Notes: generated from the letters alone by a model not told the origin. Positions 50,901-60,200 are shown, counted from the stretch's first letter. The stretch is DNA of 64,000 nucleotides from Nemertoderma westbladi (GCA_032718475.1 JAUCBJ010002682.1:19793-83792), one strand, 5' to 3'. Made by a program: numbers and translations.

Positions 50901-53900
50901 ATAGATGAGTAGAAGGGCGCGAATTAGACAAATAATCGCGATTATTACCTAAAAGAAACGAAATATAATGAAAGAAATTGAATTTTCGTTTTCTTCTTAA
51001 AATCAACCTACTCAGTAAATATAGATAAAATACATGAAATAAATCAGGAATGTTGAAAGAGGTTTGTAGAGTTCACGAGGTGAATTCAGATTCATCTGCA
51101 GTTCTTCAGTCTGCCGCAAGAGGGTGAAATGTCTGAAAGTGAAAACCTTCTCCCATTTCCTGTGATTTTAATTTGTTCAAACTGAATCTTGGCATATGTA
51201 CTAGAAAACCTGCTGCTACGTTGTGGGGCGGTACTCAATCTACAAGTTTTCCGCTCGAGGTCGAAATATCTGAAAGTTAAAACCTTATTTATAGTAACAA
51301 TGGTTGCTAGATACCTTCCTATAATAAAACCTTATTTATAGTAACAATGGTTGCTAGATCCCTTCCTATAATAAAACCTTATTTATAGTAACAATGGTTG
51401 CTAGATACCTTCCTATAATAAAACCTTATTTATAGTAACAATGGTTGCTAGATACCTTCCTATAATAAAACCTTATTTCTCTCATCCTTACTAGGTGAGA
51501 CAGAATATTTGTTTTAGCTTCCATTCTTTGCAGTTATTCCTTAGCCTTACAGGATATTGATCCGTTGGTGGGATCGATGAAAGATGGCTTGGCAAATATT
51601 CCAAATGTATCAAAATTTTGCAGCTAAATAGCTGAGATATGGGCCTTCGAATGTTGCATCATGTATTTGCTTCCGCTGCAGGCCATTTATTCTAATTAAT
51701 AAATAAACCATGTTCTAGAACATTTGGCTTCATTATGAATCACTACGTAATACTGTAGTATTAATATATGGGTATTGCACTATTATTGACCATCTTCTTA
51801 TAAAAAATAACATGTTCCAAAATATCGTATATCTCGAAGATAACTGCGCGTTTATAATAGGAGCGGTACTTATTCTGTTACCTAGGCTACTGAAACACAA
51901 ATTAATTTAATTAATATTTATAATTTTATTATGAAAATAATATATAATAATTTGAACAGAATTCAAAATACCTGAAGGATCCATACCCAGGTGAGACGGT
52001 CTATCCATAGTAAAGCCGGCCAGTGGGGTTCATGGGATGTACTCTCATTCTCAAAATTCCTGCAAACAATAATTCATTTAAAAATAAACTAGTTTCCAGA
52101 ATTTTATTTTTAGTTGCACGATTTTTTTAATTCAAGGCGAGGGGAGAATCTGGAATTATGATCGTCCATCACCAAGAAGGTAACTCACCTCTGTGTATCT
52201 CGACTTTTAGGATCGTCAGAGGATATCGTGATGAGGTACAATAAACAGGATAGTAACTTTAACGCAAAGTAGGTCAACCGAAATCGAAGACCTATAATAA
52301 AAATATTTATATAAATTTAAAATGGATAATAAAAAGAAAACAACCAGCTGGTAACAATACATAATTATTTAGGAGTGCTACTTAGCCACGACCTAGTCAG
52401 ATATAGTTACTAGGTTATTACTAATAACACGCTATAAGACATGGTCTTGAATCTGAGTTAATATTTCAGGAACCTGACTTATCTCAGTAAAGCACAGAAA
52501 TGAATTTATTCCAGCAACATAGCGCCCTCCAGATCTCACGATCAGCCCAGTTCATCCTTATTATCAAGTCAAGAGTCCTTGACCAGGCGTTTGCGAAAAA
52601 AGAAAAGTCATCAGCTGTCCTCCAAGTCAAATCATACCAGCAGGTTGCTATGGCACAAGGTTGTGTACAGGTTGATTCTGCCGGCTGAAACAGTGCCCAG
52701 CGAGCTTCAGGCGGTGTCTCTGCAGGGTGATACAGGGTCTTCGTAATGATATGGTGCCATAGTTGTATAAAACCTCATTGCTTATATGTGCATCATAGGC
52801 AATGTTGTGAGAATTTTTCCACAACATCAACAGCATATAGTCCACAGAAATAATGAAGAAGAAGGGGATATTGTGTCTCCATTGGTCGTGGACCAAAGGT
52901 CGTGGAACCGTTATAAACTGATCTGATTGCATTAATGATCTCATCGTGAACCCCAACCCAACATTCAGCCAGTGGGTGACCCTGAAGGTGAATTTCTGTT
53001 TTTACATTGGTTTTGTTAGAGTGATTGCTCAGTCAGTAAATATTTGACCCTGTTTTCTTCCGGTTTCACCGGCATTATCACACACTATGTGTTGGCCTAC
53101 TAACATAAGAAATACAACGAAACAATTTAATCAAATACTTACTGGATCTTTGGTTCTTGATGAAGTAGATCTGTAAACGACCTTTAAAAGATTTCTCATT
53201 TGTGTAAAATTTCACTCTCACCCTGAAAATAAACAATAAAAAATAAATAAATGTTTGACTAAAAATTGTATAAACAAACAATCTCATCCATGATCGCTCA
53301 ACTGTGAACTTCTAATATTAAAGTGGGAAAGTCGATGACCATTATCATAACAGCTTCCCATAATACTGATGCATCTTCACCCACCTTACCCCGCCCGCTC
53401 CCTAGGGTAAGTGGCATTTATGGTAGCAATAAGTTATATGATGTACAGTAAAGCTATAAAATCTCAGTTTCGGTGAGAGCATAGTAAAGCGGATGCCGAA
53501 GTATGCATTAGCGTCCTCGTAGCGGGTGGATATACCAACCCTACTATACTATAGTAATAAATGCATTCTTAATCTTGACATTCGCTTATTGTAAGACGGA
53601 TGAATACCTTTGCTTTGCATTATTTATTACCATTACGACGAAATCTCACATATAGTTCAATCGTATAATAGATTCAAAACAAACAGCCGCACCGATTTAC
53701 ATAAATGTCCATCATAGTCCTGTATATAACATAATATAATTTTTAGGTCCACGTAGCGAGACCTCGATTATTAACTCCGTTGTTGTTGGTGTTTTGGTTG
53801 TTTTTAATTTCTCGTTAGGTTTTGGTATTAAGGGTTCATACGGACACACTACTGGTTCAGTTGGCAGGGCGTGGGACATAGAATCTCTAGGTACCGAGTT

Positions 53901-56900
53901 CAATCCCCCATTCCTGTGAATGTTTTTTTGTTGTAAGATTGCTAGGAGGGAAAAGTTTTTTGTTGTAAGATTGGTAGGAGACAGTTCATGCGTTAGTAGA
54001 CGCGGACCTTTGCGCGATTTCGCGCTTGTTAAATGACCCTTTGAAAGTTGTATGACAGTGAGCCTTAGCGAAAAGTTCCCCAAAACTTTAGGGTTTCCAA
54101 AATCAAGGCCAGGGTTTTCAAAAGTTTTATCACTATAGACACGTTGGTGGGGTCTTCGCGCAGCACGAAATAAGCAAAGCCTTAGCATATAGGGGCCCCA
54201 TTAACGAGTTGTCTGTCGTTAATCAGAAGTCGTCAACATAATATTCGTCTCTTTCATTTGCCTTGTTGCGTTCGTTCGTTTTTTTACCAAATTTCAAATT
54301 CTTTCTAAACTTTTAACGCACTACATACGTACCAAGTTTCGTGTAATTTCATCAAGGAATGATCGAGTTATTAGCGATCAAAAATTTACGATGACGACAG
54401 ACGACGACGACATACAACTCGTTAATCGCACCCATATGCTAAGGCTTCGCACACTTAGTGGCTCGCCCCACAATGCCGATTTGGCCTATCTATACTAAAA
54501 CTGAAAGGTAAGGTGTAATTAGATAGAGCTATAGGATAGCCTCCTCTGTCTGATGAAAACAGATTTACAGAAAAATTAAAACAGACAGGTAAACTACACT
54601 GTTCTGCTTCTAATTTAATGTTAATGTGATGTAATTAAAGTTATTGTTGCACTCTTGCACATATATTATTAGTGCACGTATCTGTTGAAACGGATAGTTA
54701 CTGACAAAGGAATTATAAAGAAATCGGAAATCAGTGTGCGTGCAATAATCCGTCAGCTCGCCTTTAATATGCTGACGAGTTTCATGAACCTTTTCAAAAT
54801 TAATTAGGCTAAATGCAATCAAAGATTCTGCAAGGCCTACGGTAGATGTAATGTGCTCAGTAGATTTATCTTTCATCAATCTGCGATGTTCTAATGACTA
54901 ATGAGAACTATAGTTTACCTCTTCCCGCGTAACATACAGTTCACATTAGGTTCAGTGGATAATGTAATTAGTATTTAAAAATTGAGAAGACATAATTAAC
55001 ACCCGAGGGCCAGAGGACGTCACACAAATGTAGGTACCGGTACTGCAGGAGTTGGTTTACTGAGTTAATGTCGTTTAAGAAATAAACAGTGTGTCAGACA
55101 GTCAGATCGGACTGTTTACTGTACACTGTGTGTATTACACTACTGTACACTGTGTGTATTACACTACTGTACACTGTGTGTATTACACAACTGTACACTG
55201 TGTGTATTACACTACTGTACACTGTGTGTATTACACTACTGTACACTGTGTGTATTACACTACTGTACACTGTGTGTATTACACAACTGTACACTGTGTG
55301 TATTACACAACTGTACACTGTGTGTATTACACAACTGTATACTGTGTGTATTACACAACTGTACACTGTGTGTATTACACAACTGTACACTGTGTGTATT
55401 ACACAACTGTACACTGTGTGTATTACACAACTGTACACTGTGTGTATTACACAACTGTACACTGTGAGTATTACACAACTGTACACTGTGTGTATTACAT
55501 AACTGTACACTGTGTATTACACAACTGTACACTGTGTGTATTACATAACTGTACACTGTGTGCATTACATAACTGTACACTGTGTGTATTACACAACTGT
55601 ACACTGTGTGTATTACATAACTGTACACTGTGTGCATTACACAACTGTACACTGTGTGTATTACATAACTGTACACACTGTGTGTATTACACAACTGTAC
55701 ACTGTGTGCATTACACAACTGTACACTGTGTGTATTACACAACTGTACACTGTGTGTATTACACAACTGTACACTGTGTGCATTACACAACTGTACACTG
55801 TGTGTATTACATAACTGTACACTGTGTGCATTACACAACTGTACACTGTGTGTATTACACAACTGTACACTGTGTGCATTACATAACTGTACACTGTGTA
55901 TTACACAACTGTACACTGTGTGTATTACATAACTGTACACTGTGTGCATTACATAACTGTACACTGTGTGTATTACACAACTGTACACTGTGTGTATTAC
56001 ACAACTGTACACTGTGTGCATTACACTTACACAACTGTACACTGTGTGCATTACACTTACACAACTGTACACTGTGTGCATTACACAACTGTACACTGTG
56101 TGTATTACACAACTGTACACTGTGTGCATTACACAACTGTACACTGTGTGTATTACACAACTGTACACTGTGTATATTACACAACTGTACAATGTGTGTA
56201 TTACACAACTGTACACTGTGTGTATTACACAACTGTACACTGTGTATTATACAACTGTACACTGTGTGTATTACACAACTGTACACTGTGTGCATTACAC
56301 AACTGTACACTGTGTGTATTACACAACTGTACACTGTGTATATTACACAACTGTACACTGTGTATTACACAACTGTACACTGTGTGTATTACACAACTGT
56401 ACACTGTGTGTATTACACAACTGTACACTGTGTATTACACAACTGTACACTGTGTGTATTACACAACTGTAAACTGTGTGTATTACACAACTGTACACAC
56501 TGTGTGTATTACACAACTGTACACACTGTGTGTATTACACAACTGTACACTGTGTATATTACACAACTGTACACTGTGTATTACACAACTGTACACTGTG
56601 TGTATTACACAACTGTACACTGTGTGTATTACACAACTGTACACTGTGTGTATTACACAACTGTATACTGTGTGTATTACACAACTGTACACTGTGTTTA
56701 TTACACAACTGTACACTGTGTGTATTACACAACTGTACACTGTGTGTATTACACAACTGTACACTGTGTGTATTACACAACTGTACACTGTGAGTATTAC
56801 ACAACTGTACACTGTGTGTATTACATAACTGTACACTGTGTATTACACAACTGTACACTGTGTGTATTACACAACTGTACACTGTGTGTATTACACAACT

Positions 56901-59900
56901 GTACACACTGTGTGTATTACACAACTGTACACACTGTGTGTATTACACAACTGTACACTGTGTGTATTACATAACTGTACACAAGAAACAAAAGAACATA
57001 GTGAACGAGCTCATCTCCTATGTGACACAACGGCTTATATATATTTTAATTTATACAATCCCAGCTTCTGCGTGGTTTCAGACGTGGTTTACGAATTCCT
57101 TGATAACTTACAACCGAATCTTGGATAACAATCGCATGCATCTATTGACGCTCTCACATCTCTACTACTTTTGTTGGGAGAAAACATGTTGCATGACAAC
57201 ATCTCTTCGAGTTTGCCAAGAGTTCTTACATCGATCCATTTCATTAATAAGAAAACTCGTTCTTCGGAAAATAATGTTTCATATTTTGAATGAAATTACC
57301 TTCAACTCCACGGTGTAATCATGCTATCTTATGCTTTAAAAATCCTTGCATTTATCCATTAAGTAAATAATTATATTATTAGTTCGTTATAAATGTTCAT
57401 GATGCCAGCTCGCACTCCCTCAATTTGGAGTCCATTAACTTAAACACAGGAAGGGGAATTACAGCGGCATATATCTATAGCATCTAGATAATGCCAACAC
57501 AATTAATTATAATGAAAATGGTGAATAATATTAAATTAACTTGGGCAAGACAAAGTACGTATTTGGTACATGGACACTTATGGGGAGTACTGTGACTACT
57601 GACTTTGCCAAGGCTTTCTTGAATACAGTCTTTGATGGTGCGGATGCTGACATCTCATTTTAACTTGCATTCTTGTAGTTTATTATCAGTAAGGCGTGTC
57701 CTTCCATATTCACTATAAATTATTCAATGGAAATACAATAGAAACACCAAACTATGATTAGGTTATTATGTTAATATACTTGTACAGTATATTGAATTAT
57801 ACATGCAAATTCATTTACGTTCTGTTCAATAAAGCTAACTAATTTACTTTGGTTCAATAAAGAATGATAATACTGTATGTACATTATATGTATCTTTGTA
57901 TTTCAATTTTTTTGCAACCTTTTTGCTTTTATTGCTTTGGCTAAAAGCAATAATTATCTATATATTATATATTATATATTATTTACGTATTTTTCCACGA
58001 AATAATTATACGGCACAGAATAACTAATTTAAATTGAAATTATACAGACCAAAACAACCAATTACAAATAAACAATTACGGCAATAAAAAATATCGTCCA
58101 ATTATTATGACTTCAAATTCAAACAATTTAATCCTAATTAATATAATCTAAATTAATCTAATCTTACCTAATTTAATAAATCTAAAACACGCTCTATATA
58201 CTTACACATTACATACAATTCCTTACTCTGAAAAAATACGGTAATGGTGAAAAAATAAGATTGGTGTGAAAATAGCGCCCATGTGAAGAATACCAGGATT
58301 TCACTTTTCGGTCGACTTTTTATTGGAATTTTACATATGAAGATTTTTTATTTTTTTTTAATTTATCTTTATTAAGTGTTTTATAACGCTTATTTCTGTC
58401 TTATAACCTGTACATATACTAATTCGTTTATTGTTTTGGTTAAATTCAGCCCTTCTGTAACCTGTGTTTTTGGTGAAAACCTGGTATTCTTCACATGGGG
58501 GTAACTGCAAAGTGAAATATAACGGCAGAAAGTCTGGTATTCTTCACATGGGCCGAAAATAGGGGGTGACACGAAACGGTTTGGAAATGGTAACGTGTGC
58601 CTGTCTGTACCGATTGGTTATCACAGCGGCACACACGGTTCTCTCTTGGCAGCCTTGACTTCCAGCCTCAATTTTCAAATTATGGGACATAACTCTCAAT
58701 CGAGTAAAATAAATACGTAAGAAATCCGGCACAAAAGGTCTCAGACATGAATATATTGGATGCGGAACTAAGGCAAAGTTAGGCAATAGCTCCCGTATTA
58801 CATTACTTAATTACATAGCTCCCGTTGCTTCTGTGTATGATTTTATTATTATTTTATATAAAAAATGACCAAACGGCAGGCAACTCCCAATACGCTTACC
58901 TGTCTGACCAAACGGTAGGCAACTCCCAACACGCTTACCTGTCTGACTAAACGGCAGGCAACTCCCAATACGCTTACCTGTCTGACTAAACAGCAGGCAA
59001 CTCCCAATACGCTTACCTGTCTGACTAAACGGCAGGCAACTCTCAATACGCTTACCTGTCTGACTAAACGGCAGGCAACTCCCAATACGCTTACCTGTCT
59101 GACTAAACGGCAGGCAACTCCCAATACGCTTACCTGTCTGACCAAACGGCAGGCAACTCCCAATACGCTTACCTGTCTGACCAAACGGCAGGCAACTCCC
59201 AATACGCTTACCTGTCTGGCTAAACGGCAGGCAACTCCCAATACGCTTACCTGTCTGACCAAACGGCAGGCAACTCCCAATACGCTTACCTGTCTGACCA
59301 AACGGCAGGCAACTCCCAATACGCTTACCTGCCTGACCAAACGGCAGGCAACTCCCAATACGCTTACCTGCCTGACCAAACGGCAGGCAACTCCCAATAC
59401 GCTTACCTGTCTGACCAAACGGCAGGCAACTCCCAATACGCTTACCTGTCTGGCTAAACGGCAGGCAACTCCCAATACGCTTACCTGCCTGACCAAACGG
59501 CAGGCAACTCCCAATACGCTTACCTGCCTGACCAAACGGCAGGCAACTCCCAATACGCTTACCTGTCTGACCAAACGGCAGGCAACTCCCAATACGCTTA
59601 CCTGTCTGGCTAAACGGCAGGCAACTCCCAATACGCTTACCTGTCTGACTAAACGGCAGGCAACTCCCAATACGCTTACCTGTCTGACTAAACGGCAGGC
59701 AACTCCCAATACGCTTACCTGCCTGACCAAACGGCAGGCAACTCCCAATACGCTTACCTGCCTGATCAAACGGCAGGCAACTCCCAATACGCTTACCTGC
59801 CTGACCAAACGGCAGGCAACTCCCAATACGCTTACCTGTCTGGCTAAACGGCAGGCAACTCCCAATACGCTTACCTGCCTGACCAAACGGCAGGCAACTC

Positions 59901-60200
59901 CCAATACGCTTACCTGTCTGGCTAAACGGCAGGCAACTCCCAATACGCTTACCTGTCTGACTAAACGGCAGGCAACTCCCAATACGCTTACCTGTCTGAC
60001 TAAACGGCAGGCAACTCCCAATACGCTTACCTGTCTGGCTAAACGGCAGGCAACTCCCAATACGCTTACCTGTCTTCATTTTCATCCAAATTAGTCAGAA
60101 AAGTAAGTTCATTCCTAACCGAATTCCAACGCGAATTATTACGGGGCTTACCCGCTTCCCTAGCCACATTCCACCACACACGAGTAAGAGGTCCTGCCAT
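20939..60200 (-). CDS. Slo2: Slo2/KCNT-type potassium channel, 14 exons, N-terminal 642 codons
   Basis: The exons join in phase to give a cytosolic N-terminus, S1-S6, pore and RCK1 characteristic of Slo2 (KCNT1/KCNT2) channels. These are plasma-membrane K+ channels opened by intracellular Na+ in vertebrates. Diagnostic blocks are [25 protein letters not shown] (residues 271-276), EKHVVLC with [48 protein letters not shown] and [15 protein letters not shown]. No S0 segment is seen, which separates it from Slo1. Slo2 proteins run well past 1,000 residues, so the missing part is RCK2 and the C-terminus, left of this window. Thirteen exons are secure; exon 14 is tentative. Intron lengths range from 129 bp to about 20 kb. 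Confidence 0.93.
20991..21211. repeat. Five-copy 43-bp tandem repeat
   Basis: Copies of a unit containing GAACTTGCAAAATTAATTAT and ATGAAAACACG lie in the exon 13-14 intron. The array ends about 11 bp upstream of the exon 14 acceptor. Alternate copies carry GGATGAAC or GGTT(C/G)AAC, which suggests a two-unit expansion step. Confidence 0.9.
21359..21400 (-). CDS. Slo2: Slo2 exon 13 (42-bp microexon)
   Basis: The acceptor TATTTTTAG and donor GTAAGTG bound 42 bp on the minus strand. In phase with exon 12 it encodes [14 protein letters not shown], a basic, serine-containing stretch of the RCK1-RCK2 linker. The joined sequence NLMANVGTS lines up with the conserved SIIASMGT region of vertebrate KCNT. 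A 42-bp exon can be skipped without shifting frame. Confidence 0.75.
21781..21983 (-). CDS. Slo2: Slo2 exon 12: end of RCK1 and start of linker
   Basis: Bounded by acceptor TACGCAG and donor GTGAGT on the minus strand. It encodes 67 codons plus split codons on both sides (residues 547-615). Conserved blocks are [26 protein letters not shown] and MNITKEE, which match Slo2 channels almost residue for residue. Upstream in-frame sequence rich in GVGVGV is intron, because exon 11 supplies the expected HAHK just before FGVC. Confidence 0.95.
22069..22091. repeat. CCCACAC microsatellite
   Basis: A short CCCACACCCACACCCACCCC run lies in the exon 11-12 intron. It produces a spurious Gly-Val repeat if translated on the minus strand. 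Confidence 0.9.
22245..22394 (-). CDS. Slo2: Slo2 exon 11: RCK1 C-terminal part
   Basis: Bounded by acceptor AATCCCACAG and donor GTGAGT. It encodes 49 codons with split codons on both sides. It includes [29 protein letters not shown] and [11 protein letters not shown], which follow the family closely. The first base completes the Gln codon begun at the end of exon 10, which fixes the exon 10 donor at CA|GTAAGT. Confidence 0.95.
22395..22674 (-). other. Intron 10 sequence between exon 11 and the 51-bp array
   Basis: About 280 bp of AT-rich intron, with no gene or repeat recognised. It supplies the exon 11 acceptor. Confidence 0.6.
22675..27572 (-). repeat. 51-bp minisatellite carrying the exon 10 splice donor, about 96 copies
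   Basis: Each unit, read on the minus strand, starts CTACACACGCTTAGAGGACA, continues GTAAGTATAACTGGCTGC and ends CTCGATATTGTTTG. The first 20 bases are identical to the last 20 coding bases of exon 10, and GTAAGTAT is its donor. The array runs from the exon edge about 4.9 kb into the intron. Main variants are GCGAAC/GCAAAC, AAGCG/AACCG, and TATAAGC or GTGTGTGT length forms. In the exon 10 frame each copy gives CAG TAA, a stop. Because 51 is 17 codons, other frames stay open; those ORFs are not genes. Confidence 0.95.
27553..27770 (-). CDS. Slo2: Slo2 exon 10: RCK1 core
   Basis: The acceptor TTATTTTCAG begins the exon on the minus strand and ACA|GTAAGT ends it. It encodes 72 codons plus a split Gln (residues 425-497). 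Blocks [35 protein letters not shown] and [13 protein letters not shown] match Slo2. Its last 20 bases are the first unit of the 51-bp array, so the genuine donor is one of about 96 near-identical copies. Confidence 0.96.
28217..28417 (-). CDS. Slo2: Slo2 exon 9: RCK1
   Basis: Bounded by acceptor CTTTATATAG and donor GTTAGT, 67 codons in phase 0. [33 protein letters not shown] and [10 protein letters not shown] match the RCK1 Rossmann fold of Slo2 (residues 358-424). Confidence 0.96.
28879..29043 (-). CDS. Slo2: Slo2 exon 8: S6-RCK1 linker and first RCK1 strand
   Basis: Bounded by acceptor TTGAATTTCAG and donor CAG|GTGGGG, 55 codons in phase 0. [13 protein letters not shown] continues S6, then EKHVVLC (328-334) and DFLNEFYAH are the conserved start of RCK1. 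The donor is weak at +3 to +5 compared with the perfect donors in the satellites. Confidence 0.96.
29044..29975 (-). other. Left part of the exon 7-8 intron, no gene
   Basis: AT-rich intron with ATCGAATGTA-like repeats near 29560-29610. An open frame at 29099-29482 has no recognisable domain and no splice or start context. I see nothing else. Confidence 0.5.
29976..30016. repeat. Isolated divergent unit of the 53/54-bp satellite
   Basis: GAGGCCGCCGGGGGATGGAC followed by GCCATGGTGGATGCT matches the satellite unit except in the middle. It lies on the far side of the LINE fragment from the array, so it may be a relic of the sequence that seeded it. Confidence 0.7.
30020..30745 (-). mobile_element. 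LINE reverse transcriptase, C-terminal fragment
   Basis: The minus-strand frame encodes about 235 residues typical of the region after the RT catalytic core in RTE/CR1-like LINEs. Visible blocks are [40 protein letters not shown] and [20 protein letters not shown]. The catalytic domain and everything upstream is replaced by the 53/54-bp array, which the frame enters without a stop. The exact clade is uncertain. Confidence 0.85.
30746..48007. repeat. 53/54-bp minisatellite, about 320 copies, with higher-order structure
   Basis: The unit reads GTTGCCAACGAGGCCGCCGG, then GGGATGGACCAGCAGTAGCC, then ATGATGGATGCTGC. Forms with four or five G differ by one base (53 or 54 bp). Recurrent variants are CTTCG, CGTCG, GCTGG, AACAAGG, AACTAGG and TTGTCAAC. 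Rare variants recur at fixed offsets: AACTAGG at 32577 and 34560 (1,983 bp), and CAGTACCCATG near 36840, 39677 and 44761 (2,837 and 5,084 bp). Whole blocks have therefore been duplicated. It fills most of the exon 7-8 intron, between the pore and RCK1. Long frames on both strands are spurious. Confidence 0.95.
48008..48120 (-). other. Unique sequence at the right edge of the 53/54-bp array
   Basis: A short minus-strand frame ([15 protein letters not shown]) runs from here into the array. It could be remaining 5' sequence of the LINE whose 3' end lies at 30020-30745, but I see no domain that proves it. Confidence 0.4.
48121..48303. mobile_element. Foldback element
   Basis: The left arm 48121-48180 has three copies of ATTCTTAGCCCGCG. 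The right arm 48250-48303 has the inverse (CGGGCTAAGAATAC) three times, around a loop of about 70 bp. Both outer ends contain GAATTCTTAG or its complement. No ORF. Confidence 0.85.
48304..49243 (-). other. Right part of the exon 7-8 intron, nothing recognised
   Basis: About 940 bp without a coding signal or clear repeat. Confidence 0.5.
49244..49436 (-). CDS. Slo2: Slo2 exon 7: pore helix, selectivity filter and S6
   Basis: Bounded by acceptor ACACTTTTCAG and donor CAG|GTGGGT. The pore loop [18 protein letters not shown] contains the K+ filter TVGYGD (271-276), followed by S6 ([17 protein letters not shown]). The first base completes a Gly codon from exon 6. Confidence 0.97.
49437..49912 (-). 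other. Exon 6-7 intron
   Basis: 476 bp. A single B-box-like GGTTCGATGCC at 49578-49588 might be a SINE relic, but no A box accompanies it. Confidence 0.5.
49913..50088 (-). CDS. Slo2: Slo2 exon 6: S4-S5 region
   Basis: Bounded by acceptor TTTGTTTTCAG and donor GTGAGT, 58 codons plus two bases. [32 protein letters not shown] and the S5 helix [17 protein letters not shown] match Slo2. Few regularly spaced basic residues are present where S4 would be, as expected for a weakly voltage-dependent Slo2 channel. Confidence 0.96.
50089..50813 (-). other. Exon 5-6 intron, no gene
   Basis: 725 bp. The GC-richer stretch 50260-50560 looks like an old repeat but I cannot classify it. Confidence 0.5.
50814..50948 (-). 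CDS. Slo2: Slo2 exon 5: S2-S3
   Basis: Bounded by acceptor TTTCTTTTAG and donor GTTTGT (weak), 45 codons in phase 0. [21 protein letters not shown] completes S2 and [17 protein letters not shown] is S3. The lengths match the family exactly. Confidence 0.94.
51280..51479. repeat. Four-copy 47-bp tandem repeat
   Basis: Near-identical copies containing ACCTTATTTATAGTAACAAT and GGTTGCTAGATACC start at about 51280, 51327, 51374 and 51421. A partial fifth follows. They lie in the exon 4-5 intron. Confidence 0.93.
51480..51971 (-). other. Remaining exon 4-5 intron, no gene
   Basis: About 490 bp of AT-rich intron without recognised features. Confidence 0.5.
51972..52059 (-). CDS. Slo2: Slo2 exon 4: S1-S2 loop and start of S2
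   Basis: Bounded by acceptor TGTTTGCAG and donor GTATTT. The first base completes Arg with exon 3, then 29 codons follow. [18 protein letters not shown] leads into S2 and matches the WVDR-type motif of Slo2. Confidence 0.93.
52189..52291 (-). CDS. Slo2: Slo2 exon 3: S1
   Basis: Bounded by acceptor TTTATTATAG and donor GTGAGT. Two bases complete Ser from exon 2, giving NQRSSLRFRL; then S1 ([14 protein letters not shown]) and DDP follow, all typical of Slo2. Confidence 0.95.
52500..52812 (-). mobile_element. LINE reverse transcriptase C-terminal fragment (degraded)
   Basis: Minus-strand frames encode [14 protein letters not shown] and [20 protein letters not shown], matching the fragment at 30020-30745. 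Further homology such as GGQLMTF appears in shifted frames to the left. It lies in the exon 2-3 intron and is frameshifted. Confidence 0.8.
53143..53222 (-). CDS. Slo2: Slo2 exon 2: cytosolic N-terminal motif
   Basis: Bounded by acceptor TTTATTTTCAG and donor GTAAGT. One base completes Arg from exon 1, then 26 codons follow. [16 protein letters not shown] and IYFIKNQRS form the conserved Slo2 signature before S1. Confidence 0.96.
53845..53915 (+). mobile_element. tRNA-derived SINE head
   Basis: TGGTTCAGTTGG at 53853-53864 is an A box and GAGTTCAATCC at 53896-53906 a B box, 43 bp apart as in tRNA genes. The stems are degenerate, so it is a SINE or tRNA pseudogene in the exon 1-2 intron. The 3' end of the element is not resolved. 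Confidence 0.7.
54177..54447. mobile_element. Foldback/MITE-like element with 40-bp inverted repeats
   Basis: The arm 54177-54218 (AAGCCTTAGCATAT, then ATTAACGAGTTGT) is inverted at 54408-54447 with a few mismatches. The interior is about 190 bp without an ORF. AGCAAAGC-type sequence precedes the left arm. No clear target duplication. Confidence 0.8.
54448..55118 (-). other. Exon 1-2 intron, no gene
   Basis: Nothing recognised in about 670 bp. Confidence 0.5.
55119..56982. repeat. 24-bp minisatellite, about 77 copies
   Basis: The unit reads CTGTACACTGTGTGTATTAC followed by ACAA. Variants are TGCATTAC, ACATAA, loss of one GT, and duplication of AC. Long frames on both strands arise because 24 is divisible by three. 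It lies in the exon 1-2 intron. Confidence 0.95.
56983..58866 (-). other. Exon 1-2 intron between the 24-bp and 39-bp arrays
   Basis: About 1.9 kb, mostly AT-rich. An open frame continuing from the satellite to 57318 has no domain and is probably chance. CTTCACATG with an imperfectly inverted CATGTGAAG occurs near 58270-58290 and 58490-58555, with GAATACCAG nearby, which suggests a small foldback element of about 280 bp. Confidence 0.45.
58867..60069 (-). repeat. 39-bp minisatellite carrying the exon 1 splice donor, about 31 copies
   Basis: Read on the minus strand each unit is GTAAGCGTATTGGGAGTTGC, then CTGCCGTTTAGTCAGACAG. The junction between units is ACAG|GTAAGCG, the same as the exon 1 donor (GAAGACAG|GTAAGCG). 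The array starts at the exon edge and runs 1.2 kb into the intron. Variants are GTCAG/GGTCAG/GCCAG and GACAG/GGCAG. In the exon 1 frame each donor reads AGG TAA, a stop. Apparent long ORFs with [11 protein letters not shown] repeats are artefacts of the 13-codon period. Confidence 0.95.
60070..60200 (-). CDS. Slo2: Slo2 exon 1: start codon and N-terminus
   Basis: The ATG at 60200 sits in a strong context (ACCATGG) with an in-frame TAG nine bases upstream. It encodes 43 codons ([12 protein letters not shown] to LTNLDENED) plus AG, and the Arg codon is completed by exon 2 to give [12 protein letters not shown]. The phase match and position support it as the first coding exon. Slo2 N-termini vary, so the residues themselves are not diagnostic, and other first exons may exist. 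Confidence 0.8.

Noticed and set aside
55089-57318. Repeat ORFs of the VHCVYYTT / LYTVCITQ type
   Set aside because: Product of the 24-bp satellite (8 codons) with no start context, domain or splice link.
58811-60085. Repeat ORF with [11 protein letters not shown] units
   Set aside because: Product of the 39-bp satellite (13 codons); the real coding part is exon 1 in another frame.
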